Below are positions 1-6,385 of a DNA stretch of 6,908 nucleotides, piece by piece. Numbering within the stretch: the first letter of the stretch is position 1; every line of letters begins with the position of its first letter. The stretch comes from JBHJHK01 sp050330975 (GTDB lineage Bacteria > Pseudomonadota > Gammaproteobacteria > Competibacterales > Competibacteraceae): positions 1 through 6,908 of the forward strand of contig JBHJHK010000028.1 of the NCBI GenBank assembly GCA_050330975.1. Direction: 5' to 3'. A model generated the notes under the pieces. The model made no database searches, had not been told where the DNA came from, and was given only the letters and a program-made list of their open reading frames with translations. A program made the position numbers and the translations under genes.

Positions 1-240
1 GGCCCCGTGGCCCCCGGGGCGACGTTGTGGTCCATCGCCAAGGATCTGCGTCCCGACCCTGCCATCACCACCCAGCAGATGGTCATCGCCCTCCAGCGGG
101 CCAACCCCGAGGCCTTCGCCGGAGGCTCCATCAACGGCCTCAAGGTCGGAGCCCGGTTGCGGGTGCCCTCCCTAGAAGAGATTCGCCGCATCGACCCCGC
201 CGAGGCCCGGGCCGAAGTGGACCGACAGTTGGGTCGCTAG
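1..240 (+). CDS. FimV-like LysM-domain protein, C-terminal end (5' partial)
   Basis: The reading frame is open from base 1, so the true start lies left of the window; the GTG at 7 is internal. The visible 80 codons hold a LysM-type peptidoglycan-binding segment of the FimV/HubP class: GATLWSIA, then TTQQMVIALQRANPEAF, then GGSINGLKVGARLRVP. The tail EEIRRIDPAEARAEV matches what normally follows LysM in FimV. FimV is an inner-membrane polar landmark protein that binds peptidoglycan through this domain and helps localise type IV pili and other polar machinery. Typical FimV continues for several hundred residues with an acidic stretch and a TPR-like C-terminal domain. Here a TAG stop follows almost at once, so this is a short family member or a truncated FimV. 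I see no continuation in other frames of 241-323. Family assignment is confident; the role is uncertain because the N-terminal part is missing. Confidence 0.8.
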   Translation, partial: GPVAPGATLWSIAKDLRPDPAITTQQMVIALQRANPEAFAGGSINGLKVGARLRVPSLEEIRRIDPAEARAEVDRQLGR

Positions 241-311
241 CCAGTGAGTTGTCGCCGCCGCTGAAGGGTCCAAGGGTCGAAGCTCATCGGTATTGATCCA
301 CGCCCCACTGC

Positions 312-319
312 GGAGGAAG
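312..319 (+). promoter_or_regulatory. Shine-Dalgarno site of the DUF4174 gene
   Basis: GGAGGAAG lies with its GGAGG core 7 bases before the GTG at 324. It fixes that GTG as the start and so supports the signal peptide that the frame encodes. Confidence 0.75.
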
Positions 320-323
320 CGTT

Positions 324-755
324 GTGAAATCCCTGCTGTTTTGGCTGGCCAGTGCGGTCTTGACCCCCGCCCTGGCCAACCCCCTGACAGACCTGCGCTG
401 GCAACACCGCCCGTTGTTGGTCTTTGCCCCAAGCCATGAGGCCGCCCCCTACCAAGCCCTGACCCAATACCTCATGGACCGCCAAGCCGCGCTGCTGGAG
501 CGGGATATGGTGGTGCTGCATCTGTTTCCCACTGCGGGGCGCCTGGACGACCAGCCCCTGGCCGGGGAAGATGTCGCCGCCCTGCGGCGGCACTTTGCCG
601 TGGCCGACGCTGAATTTCGCGCGGTGTTGGTGGGCAAAGACGGCGGGCAAAAGGGCCGCTGGTCAGAGGCGGATATCCTCGACCAGGTCTTCGCCCTCAT
701 CGACACCATGCCCATGCGGCGGCGGGAGATGCGTTCCAACGCCCACAGTCCCTAG
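324..755 (+). CDS. DUF4174 domain-containing exported protein
   Basis: This is a 143-residue protein starting at GTG with a strong ribosome binding site. Residues 1-18 form a signal peptide (Lys2, a hydrophobic core, and an ALA cleavage site before Asn19), so the product is probably periplasmic. The rest matches DUF4174: an LRWQHRPLLVFAP strand near the start, a central VLVGKDGGQKGRW motif, and the C-terminal hallmark FALIDTMPMRRREM. The family is thought to have a thioredoxin-like fold. The mature protein has no cysteine, so a classical CxxC redox role is excluded. Its length is usual for the family. It sits 83 bases after the FimV-like gene on the same strand with no obvious terminator between them, so co-transcription is possible. 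A hairpin with a T-run follows its stop. The biochemical function of DUF4174 is not known to me. Confidence 0.88.
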   Translation: MKSLLFWLASAVLTPALANPLTDLRWQHRPLLVFAPSHEAAPYQALTQYLMDRQAALLERDMVVLHLFPTAGRLDDQPLAGEDVAALRRHFAVADAEFRAVLVGKDGGQKGRWSEADILDQVFALIDTMPMRRREMRSNAHSP

Positions 756-1019
756 TCGGAGTCGGAGTTGTGCGTTGCCTGGCCAACGGGATTTCCACCC
801 GCTGACGCTCCCCGGGCTGAGCCCGTTTTAATTCGACCCCAGTCTCTATGACGGCGAGCATCAACTGGGTCAGCGGGGACCCCCCCGCCCCCGAGGTCAA
901 GGCCTCGCTCGACAAACCCCATACAGATGCCGCGGCGGGTGAAGGGGTGGATCGCGGACCATCGATCGCCCCACGGGATGCACTCCCCAGACGGCGGCCC
1001 CTACACCCCAACCAAACCA
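756..1019. other. Intergenic region between convergent genes
   Basis: This 264-base stretch separates the 3' ends of the DUF4174 gene (+) and the PAS/CxxC gene (-). It contains the short terminator at 813-829 and a weak hairpin, CGAGG (892-896) with CCTCG (903-907), that has no T-run. A 64-codon plus-strand frame starts at 848, but it overlaps the end of the minus-strand gene, has no recognisable domain and is rich in Pro, Ala and Arg, so I do not call it. I found no intrinsic terminator for the minus-strand pair here. Confidence 0.5.
813..829 (+). terminator. Short putative Rho-independent terminator after the DUF4174 gene
   Basis: CGGGC (813-817) pairs with GCCCG (821-825) around a TGA loop, followed directly by TTTT. 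The stem is only 5 bp but all G:C, and it lies 58 bases after the DUF4174 stop. On the minus strand the hairpin has no T-run, so it would serve only the plus-strand gene. Confidence 0.5.
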
Positions 1020-1613
1020 TCAACCCAAGGCCGACCCCTTGAGGCGGCGCTGCAGCGCCCCGCGACAGGCGTCACAGGCGCCGTGGATCACCAGCAACTG
1101 GCGGTCATCGGCCAGGAGGGGGTGGCGGGCGATGGCCTCCTCTAGGGGTAACCACTGGCCGTCGACCCGCAGTTGACTGCAGAGGTTGCAGTAGACCACC
1201 GACCGCGGCGCCCGAAAGCCCTCTCGTACCGTCACAGGCCTAACCCGGGGCTCGACGGCGATGATGCGACTGACAAATTCCACACTGCCGTAGTCGTCCA
1301 AAGGAATGAGCGCCATGGCCATGGAGCGCTTGACCCCGGGGGAATCGCAGCGAAAGGCGAAGTGAAACGGCGTTTGCCGCCGGCGGACGTGGTCCAACAG
1401 CTGACCGTAGAGGGTTCGCAAGGCACGGCTACGGACGTAGTTCCACAGGGACTGGCCGATGACCGCCCGGGGCTCGAGATTCTGGCCGTCGTTGGCCTTG
1501 GCAAAGTCGAGCCAAGCTCCACCGACGGCGACGATGACATCCCGGGCGTCGACGCAATAGCGCAGTTCGCCGCCCGGGTCGCCGTCTCCCATACCGCGAA
1601 GTTCGCCCCTCAT
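1020..1613 (-). CDS. PAS-like domain protein with C-terminal CxxC...CxxC motif
   Basis: This 197-residue soluble protein has no signal peptide or membrane segment. Residues about 18-118 look like a PAS fold: RYCVDARDVIVAVGGAW at the start, an IGQSLWNYV segment, FHFAFRCDSPGVKR, and a closing EFVSRII strand. The C-terminal part (about 138-190) has C142/C145 (CNLC) and C180/C183 with His178 (HGACDAC), spaced like a small zinc-binding module. I recognise this as a family of uncharacterised proteobacterial PAS proteins. The ATG at 1613 overlaps the TGA of the upstream hybrid gene as ATGA, pointing to translational coupling. No Shine-Dalgarno is visible there, and the in-frame ATG at 1592 (codon 8) is an alternative. 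A role as an accessory sensor or partner of the hybrid kinase is inferred from position only. Metal binding is inferred from the cysteine pattern. Confidence 0.78.
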   Translation of the reverse strand: MRGELRGMGDGDPGGELRYCVDARDVIVAVGGAWLDFAKANDGQNLEPRAVIGQSLWNYVRSRALRTLYGQLLDHVRRRQTPFHFAFRCDSPGVKRSMAMALIPLDDYGSVEFVSRIIAVEPRVRPVTVREGFRAPRSVVYCNLCSQLRVDGQWLPLEEAIARHPLLADDRQLLVIHGACDACRGALQRRLKGSALG

Positions 1614-4600
1614 GGCGACGGGCGCCGGGTGTATTGGTTCAACAGCATCATCAGGTTTTGGGTGTTCAACGGCTTGACCAAATGGTGGTCATACCCCGCC
1701 GCCCTGGAACGCTCTAGGTCGCCGTGTTGACCGTAACCCGATACCGCCACCAACAGGGGCCCATGGTTCCCCAGTTGGGCCCGCACTTCCTCGGCCAGTT
1801 GATAGCCGTCTAGGACTGGCAAACCGATGTCCACCAGCGCCACCTGGGGCCGTCGTTGGAGGATCAACGCCAGGCCACTGTGGCCATCCCCGGCGCCACA
1901 GACCTCGAAACCCTGGAGTTCCAACAGTTCCATGAGCATCAACCGACTGTCTTCCATGTCTTCCACCACAGCCACCAACGGCCGCTCGGGAGCTTCGATG
2001 GCGGGCCGCTCGGCCCAACCGGCGCCATCGGTGGATGGGGTGACCAACGGCAGGCGCACCGCGAACTCGCTGCCAAGGCCCGGCCCGTCGCTGTGGGCCG
2101 CCACCGTGCCGCCGTGGAGTTCGACGATCAACCGCACCAGGGTCAAACCGATACCCATCCCCCCCAGAGAACGGTCGATGGGCGCTTCCACTTGGTAAAA
2201 CAGCTCGAAGATCCGCTCTAGCTGGTCGGGGGCGATGCCCCGGCCCTGGTCTTTGACCTTGAGCACCGCCCACCCCGCCTCTCGGGTCAGGCTCAACCGC
2301 ACCTCGCCATGGCCCTTGGCGTAGCGCACGGCGTTGTTGAGCAAATTGGCCTGGACTTGCAGGAGGCGGTCTCGGTCGCCGTCGATGGCCAGGGGCGCCC
2401 CGCCGTTCTCCACCGCCAGGCGGAGCCCGTGCTCGGCAAACAAAGACCCAAAGGCCTCGACGGTCTCATCGACGATCTCCCGGAGATCCAGGTGGGTCCG
2501 GCGCAGCTCCAGCTTGTTTTGGGTGATGCGCGACACGTCGAGCAAGTCGTCGAGCAACCGAGCCATGTGCTGCACTTGGCGCTCGGTGAGGGCCTTGGCC
2601 CGCTCCACGGCCTGGGCCTTGGCCTCGGGCTGATTGAGGACCGCCACCGCCCCTTGGAGGCCGTGGAGGGGGTTGCGCAGCTCGTGGGACAACATGGCCA
2701 AATAGTGCTCTCGCTGGCGTATCTCTTCCCGGAGGCGGCGTTCCACCCCCTTGCGCTCGGTGATATCCCGCCACACCGCCCGGCCAGCGATGATCTGGCC
2801 GGCCGAGTCCCGCAGGGCACTCATGGCCAGGGACACGTCGATGACCGCGCCCCCTGGGGCTTGGAGTTGCATTTCCACATCCCGCACCTCCCCCGAGGCC
2901 TGAAATTGATCCCGGGCTGCCAGGGCCAGGGACTTGGAGTTGGGGGTACACAAACTCCACAAGGGGCGTCCCAACAAGGCGTCGCGGTCGCAATTCAAGG
3001 TGTTGAGCAGGGTCTGGTTGCATTGTTCAATGCGCCAGCTGTTGCCGTCGACGGTGACGTACATATCCGGGGCGTTGTGGTAGAGGTCTTGATATTTGCC
3101 CTCGCTCTCTTCGAGGCGGCGCTGGGCGGCCAAGCGCTCGCCGATATCCCGGGCGATCAACGACACCCCCACCACCGCGCCGTCCTCGTCCCGCACCGGG
3201 GAAAAGCCCACGGAGACCTCGGCGGTGGTGCCGTCCGCCCGCAGACCCTGGGTCTCCCAGCGGGGCACCGACGTCCCTCCGGCCACTTGGCGCAACCGCT
3301 GGTCCACGGTGCCGTGGTGACTCTCGAGAAACAGCGCGGTCACCCCCCGGCCTTTGATGACCGCTGCCCTGTGGCCATAGAGCACCTCCGCGCCCCGATT
3401 CCAGGTGGCGACCTCACCGTTGGTGTCGAGGCCGACGATGGCGTCTTGGGAATGCTCGACGATCGCCGACAGCTGGCGGGCTTGGCTGCGAGCCCGATCG
3501 AGGGCGGTGATGTCGATAAAGGTCAGCACTGCCCCCGCCAAGGCCTCCTGGAGGTGGTAGGGCAGTAGGCGTAGTAAATAGGCCTTGCCGTCGTTGTCCC
3601 GCACCTCCCGCTCCAGGGGTTCGTTGTTAATCAGCACCCTTTGGATGTCGTCGATGAGGCCTCGGTAGTCCAAGCGGTGGGAAAAATTGATCAGCGATCG
3701 GCCCACGTCCTGGGGCATGAGGTAAAACAAAGGCGCCACCTTGGGGGTAAAACGGCGAATCTGGAGTTGGCGATCGAGGAAGATGGTGCCGATGTCGGTG
3801 CTCTCCAGCAGGTGGTGCATGTCCTCGTTGAGCTCCCTGAGCTCGTTGATCTTGTTTTGGTATTCGCTGTTGATGGTATAGAGCTCTTCGTTGACGGAGT
3901 TGAGCTCTTCGTTGGTGGATTGCAGCTCTTCGTTGGCGGCGATGAGCTCCTCGTTGGTGGCCTGGAGCTCTTCGTTGCTGGTCTCCAATTCCTCGATGGT
4001 GGCTTGGAGGTTCTCCCGGGTGTAGTTGAGTTCCTGCTCCAGGGTCAAAAGCCGTTCGGTGGTCTCCAGGGGGAGTTCGACGGCCGTGTCCACCGCCAAG
4101 GCCTCGGGATCGGTTGAGACTTCTTTGGCACTGGGCAATGCCAAGGGCTCAAAGGCGATCAAAAACCGCGGTTCCACCAGTTTTGGGCCGAGGAGCGGCT
4201 CGACGGTCAGGCGATAGGAGGTGCCATCGGACCCCCGCAACCCCGTGAATCGCACCGGTTGCCGGTCCTTTTGCGCCCGGCGCAGCCCCCCGGCCACGGC
4301 CACCCGCAAGGGGGGATCGAGGAGTTCTAAGACGTCGCTGGAGGGCCGCCGCCCCTTGGGTTGCAGGAGCTTTTCTGCCCCGGCGTAGCTGTCCAACAGC
4401 TGGCGGCGGTGGTCCACCAACAACCCCATGGGCATGAAGCGTTCCAACAGCAAATCGTAAGTCTCGATGAGCTGCTGCTCGGCGCCCCGGGCGGTGGAAA
4501 CCCCGGCGAGTAGTGCCGGGTTCAACCCCGAGGTCATGGGCAAGTCCGTGGCCATGGGCTGATCGCGGCGCTTGCGGTACAATCGACAGGGGTCGCTGAG

Positions 4601-6004
4601 GCGCTCGAACTCCTCGGCCAACTCGCCGACGGTCTCACTGGCCCCCAAGAACAAATAACCACCGGTCTTGAGGGCGAAGTGAAACAGCGACAGGGCCTTC
4701 TTTTGGGCCTTGGGTCGAAAATAGATCAGCAAATTGCGGCAGGTGACCAAGTCGAGGCGGGTAAACGGTGCATCTTTGATGACGTTGTGGGGGGCAAAGA
4801 CCACCATTTGCCGCAGTTCTGGCACCACCCGAAAGCCCTCGGCCTGGCGGCGGAAGTAGCGGCTCAGCCGAGCGTTGGAAACCTCCAACAGCCGCTCTTC
4901 GTCGTAGAGACCCTGGCTGGCGAATTCCAGCGACGCCTGGTGGACATCGGTGGCAAAGATCTTGATGTTGGGGATTTTGCCAGCGGCTTGGCACTGTTCG
5001 TGGAGCAGCATGGCGATGGAGTAAGCCTCCTCGCCGGTGGCACAGCCCGCCACCCAAATCCGCAGGGTGTCAGCGAGGGCGCCCTGGACCAAGGGCTGCA
5101 GCACCTCTTGGGTGAGGCGGTCAAAGCAAGCCCGATCCCGGAAGAAGCGGGTGACGCCAATGAGCAAATCGGCGTACAGCGCCCGGCGCTCCTCGGGGTC
5201 GTGGCGCAAGCGGTCGATGTAGTCGTCCAGTTGGTCAAAGCCCCCCAAGGCCAGGCGCCGCTCGATGCGCCGGGCCACGGTGGTGGGCTTGTAGTGGGAA
5301 AAATCGATGTTGTAATCGGTCCGCAACAGGTCGAACACGGCTTCCACCCCGTGGAGGGGCGATGGGTCGTCGCCCTCCAGGGCGCTCCCTGTCGCCAATC
5401 CCTCGACCCAGTCCATCAACACCCCCGGCATTTCCTCGGGGGCCAAGATGTGATCCACAGCGCCGGTGCGCTGGGCACTCAAGGGCATGCCGTTGAATTT
5501 GGCCGTGGCCTCGCTCTCACACAGCACTATCCCCCCGGCGCGCTTGACCTCTTCGACGCCCCGAGAGCCGTCGCTGCCCGTCCCCGACAAGACCACGGCA
5601 GCGGCTTTGGGCCCCAAATCTTGGGCGAGGGCGCGAAAAAAGTGGTCGATGGGTAGACTCGGCTCCCGCTGGGGGGTCTTGTCGGTGAGGAGCAACCGCC
5701 GCTGGGCGACGATCATCACCTTGCGCGGCGGCAAGAGATAGACGGTGTTGGGCGCAATGGCCATGCCATTTTCCGCCAATTTAATGGGCATGGGGGTGTG
5801 GCGGGCCAACAATTCGTCCATCATGGTCTTGTAGTCGGGGGAGAGGTGCTGGACCACGACAAAGGCCAAGTTGGGTTCGTCGGGCAAGGCGCGAAAGAAG
5901 CGCGCCAGGGACTCGAGTCCCCCCGCCGAGGCCCCGAGGCCCACGACGCAACAGGCCGACGCCCCAGGGGCACCCGAAGGGGGGGAGTTGGCGGTGAGGT
6001 TCAT
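1610..6004 (-). CDS. CheB-CheR-PAS-histidine kinase-receiver hybrid signalling protein
   Basis: This cytoplasmic protein has 1464 residues counted from the ATG at 6004. In order: CheB methylesterase (about 18-200; Ser26 in GASAGG, His53 in VVQH, Asp145 in SGTGSDG, the full triad); CheR methyltransferase (about 217-479; GCATGEEAYS at 320-329, TCRNLLIYF at 421-429); a degenerate PAS-like segment (about 509-619); a heptad coiled coil (about 649-734); three PAS domains (about 729-834, 842-959, 964-1084); HisKA with His1107 in SHELRNP; HATPase with Asn1224 in the N box, DQGRG at 1252-1256 and GGMGIGL at 1281-1287; and a receiver with Glu1348/Asp1349, phosphoacceptor Asp1392, Ser1422 and Lys1444. 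No membrane segment is seen. All catalytic motifs look intact. CheB lacks its usual N-terminal receiver. The frame could begin at a TTG at 6127, but those 41 codons are Pro/Ser/His-rich and lack a ribosome site, so I prefer 6004, which also lacks a clear one. The substrate and output are unknown; receptor (de)methylation is inferred from the family. Confidence 0.93.
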   Translation of the reverse strand: MNLTANSPPSGAPGASACCVVGLGASAGGLESLARFFRALPDEPNLAFVVVQHLSPDYKTMMDELLARHTPMPIKLAENGMAIAPNTVYLLPPRKVMIVAQRRLLLTDKTPQREPSLPIDHFFRALAQDLGPKAAAVVLSGTGSDGSRGVEEVKRAGGIVLCESEATAKFNGMPLSAQRTGAVDHILAPEEMPGVLMDWVEGLATGSALEGDDPSPLHGVEAVFDLLRTDYNIDFSHYKPTTVARRIERRLALGGFDQLDDYIDRLRHDPEERRALYADLLIGVTRFFRDRACFDRLTQEVLQPLVQGALADTLRIWVAGCATGEEAYSIAMLLHEQCQAAGKIPNIKIFATDVHQASLEFASQGLYDEERLLEVSNARLSRYFRRQAEGFRVVPELRQMVVFAPHNVIKDAPFTRLDLVTCRNLLIYFRPKAQKKALSLFHFALKTGGYLFLGASETVGELAEEFERLSDPCRLYRKRRDQPMATDLPMTSGLNPALLAGVSTARGAEQQLIETYDLLLERFMPMGLLVDHRRQLLDSYAGAEKLLQPKGRRPSSDVLELLDPPLRVAVAGGLRRAQKDRQPVRFTGLRGSDGTSYRLTVEPLLGPKLVEPRFLIAFEPLALPSAKEVSTDPEALAVDTAVELPLETTERLLTLEQELNYTRENLQATIEELETSNEELQATNEELIAANEELQSTNEELNSVNEELYTINSEYQNKINELRELNEDMHHLLESTDIGTIFLDRQLQIRRFTPKVAPLFYLMPQDVGRSLINFSHRLDYRGLIDDIQRVLINNEPLEREVRDNDGKAYLLRLLPYHLQEALAGAVLTFIDITALDRARSQARQLSAIVEHSQDAIVGLDTNGEVATWNRGAEVLYGHRAAVIKGRGVTALFLESHHGTVDQRLRQVAGGTSVPRWETQGLRADGTTAEVSVGFSPVRDEDGAVVGVSLIARDIGERLAAQRRLEESEGKYQDLYHNAPDMYVTVDGNSWRIEQCNQTLLNTLNCDRDALLGRPLWSLCTPNSKSLALAARDQFQASGEVRDVEMQLQAPGGAVIDVSLAMSALRDSAGQIIAGRAVWRDITERKGVERRLREEIRQREHYLAMLSHELRNPLHGLQGAVAVLNQPEAKAQAVERAKALTERQVQHMARLLDDLLDVSRITQNKLELRRTHLDLREIVDETVEAFGSLFAEHGLRLAVENGGAPLAIDGDRDRLLQVQANLLNNAVRYAKGHGEVRLSLTREAGWAVLKVKDQGRGIAPDQLERIFELFYQVEAPIDRSLGGMGIGLTLVRLIVELHGGTVAAHSDGPGLGSEFAVRLPLVTPSTDGAGWAERPAIEAPERPLVAVVEDMEDSRLMLMELLELQGFEVCGAGDGHSGLALILQRRPQVALVDIGLPVLDGYQLAEEVRAQLGNHGPLLVAVSGYGQHGDLERSRAAGYDHHLVKPLNTQNLMMLLNQYTRRPSP
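3881..3985 (-). repeat. Five tandem 21-bp repeats encoding the coiled-coil heptads
   Basis: Units start at 3881, 3902, 3923, 3944 and 3965. On the plus strand each begins with a form of GAGCTCTTCGTT (CAGCTC in the third, GAGCTCCTC in the fourth) followed by a variable 9-base tail. A more degenerate sixth unit follows at 3986. Twenty-one bases equal one protein heptad, of the pattern NEELxxx, within the coiled coil of the hybrid protein. This type of N-E-E-L heptad linker is usual in CheB/CheR/PAS fusion proteins, so the repeat is coding rather than regulatory. Confidence 0.85.
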
Positions 6005-6018
6005 GGGGTGAGGTTCAT
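5991..6018 (-). repeat. Tandem 14-bp duplication spanning the hybrid gene's start codon
   Basis: Read on the minus strand, ATGAACCTCACCCC (6018-6005) is followed directly by ATGAACCTCACCGC (6004-5991), with one mismatch. The second copy supplies the preferred start codon. The first copy opens a five-codon frame (MNLTP) whose TGA overlaps that start codon as ATGA. Because 14 is not a multiple of three, the duplication shifts the upstream frame, which argues against translation of the upstream 41-codon extension being conserved. Confidence 0.8.
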
Positions 6019-6185
6019 GGGGTGTCGAAGAGCGCAGTGGATGCCGGGCGGGTGGATGACAGCTGGACGGCGGGGAAGGTGGCCTGGAATTTAGAGGCGA
6101 CAAACCGGGGTGGCGGCAGAACGACAAAGGAGGCGCTACCCTTGACAGGGTCGGCCCCTTGACCTCAGTTATTGCCCGTTAGAGG

Positions 6186-6197
6186 CGCCCATGGGCG
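6186..6197. promoter_or_regulatory. Perfect 12-bp palindrome, possible operator
   Basis: CGCCCATGGGCG is identical to its own reverse complement. It ends 6 bases before the proposed -35 element of the plus-strand promoter and lies within the divergent region, a typical place for a dimeric regulator to bind. No known operator consensus is recognised, and a chance palindrome is possible in GC-rich DNA. Confidence 0.35.
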
Positions 6198-6203
6198 AGT
6201 CGT

Positions 6204-6233
6204 TTCACCCAAGGGAAGGGCCTCATATATAAT
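6204..6233 (+). promoter_or_regulatory. Candidate sigma-70 promoter of the Trp-rich gene
   Basis: TATAAT at 6228-6233 matches the -10 consensus exactly. TTCACC at 6204-6209 matches four of six -35 bases, with an 18-base spacer. The surroundings are the most AT-rich stretch of the intergenic region. Transcription would begin near 6240, giving a leader of about 145 bases before the ATG at 6386. Confidence 0.5.
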
Positions 6234-6373
6234 CACTTACAATTTCTGTCGTCGATAGGCCCACACAGGCGACATCGATGGCCGGGTACTACCCCAAACT
6301 TTCCCTTGTGGGGCCGAGCTTTGTGTGACCGAGCTGGCTGCGGAATTCGACCAGACGCCGTCGGGGGGTACTT

Positions 6374-6380
6374 GGGAGGA
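6374..6380 (+). promoter_or_regulatory. Strong Shine-Dalgarno site of the Trp-rich gene
   Basis: GGGAGGA is followed by a 5-base spacer and then the ATG at 6386. It is the best ribosome binding site in the window and decides the start and strand of the gene that runs off the right edge. Confidence 0.8.
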
Positions 6381-6385
6381 TCGAC

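Larger units (their letters stand above)
6005..6385. other. Divergent control region between the hybrid kinase and Trp-rich genes
   Basis: This 381-base region lies between the ATG of the minus-strand hybrid gene and the ATG of the plus-strand gene. It holds the 14-bp start-codon duplication, a direct repeat of CCCTTGAC (6139-6146 and 6156-6163, period 17), a 12-bp palindrome (6186-6197), an AT-rich patch with TATAAT (6222-6248), and a leader with weak hairpins (CCCCA 6292-6296 with TGGGG 6309-6313; GCCGAGCT 6313-6320 with AGCTGGC 6332-6338). TTGACA at 6142-6147 is a perfect -35 hexamer but has only poor -10 matches downstream. I found no clear minus-strand promoter for the hybrid gene. Confidence 0.5.

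Noticed and set aside
237..650. 137-codon minus-strand frame opposite the DUF4174 gene
   Set aside because: The plus strand encodes a clear DUF4174 protein with a signal peptide and ribosome site; this is its shadow.
892..907. Hairpin considered as a terminator for the minus-strand pair
   Set aside because: The stem is only 5 bp, there is no T-run on either side, and it lies more than 100 bases past the minus-strand stop.
848..1042. 64-codon plus-strand frame between the convergent genes
   Set aside because: It overlaps the end of the PAS/CxxC gene, has no convincing ribosome site and shows low-complexity composition.
2309..3568. Long open frame of 419 codons on the plus strand, opposite the hybrid gene
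   Set aside because: It is antisense to clear PAS and kinase coding sequence, has no recognisable domain, and is explained by GC-rich third positions of the minus-strand gene. Similar frames at 3641-4117 and 4679-5656 are rejected for the same reason.
3881..4006. Regularly spaced repeats considered as a CRISPR array or regulatory iterons
   Set aside because: The 21-bp period equals one heptad and lies in frame inside an intact coding region; there are no spacers.
6005..6127. 41-codon N-terminal extension of the hybrid gene beginning at TTG (6127)
   Set aside because: It lacks a ribosome binding site (the bases before the TTG read as an anti-Shine-Dalgarno on that strand), is Pro/Ser/His-rich, and the 14-bp duplication shows the frame upstream is not maintained. 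The CheB domain needs none of it.
6191..6232. 13-codon plus-strand frame (MGESFHPREGPHI) as a leader peptide
   Set aside because: It lies upstream of and across the proposed -10 box, so it would not be in the transcript from that promoter, and there is no attenuator-like structure behind it.
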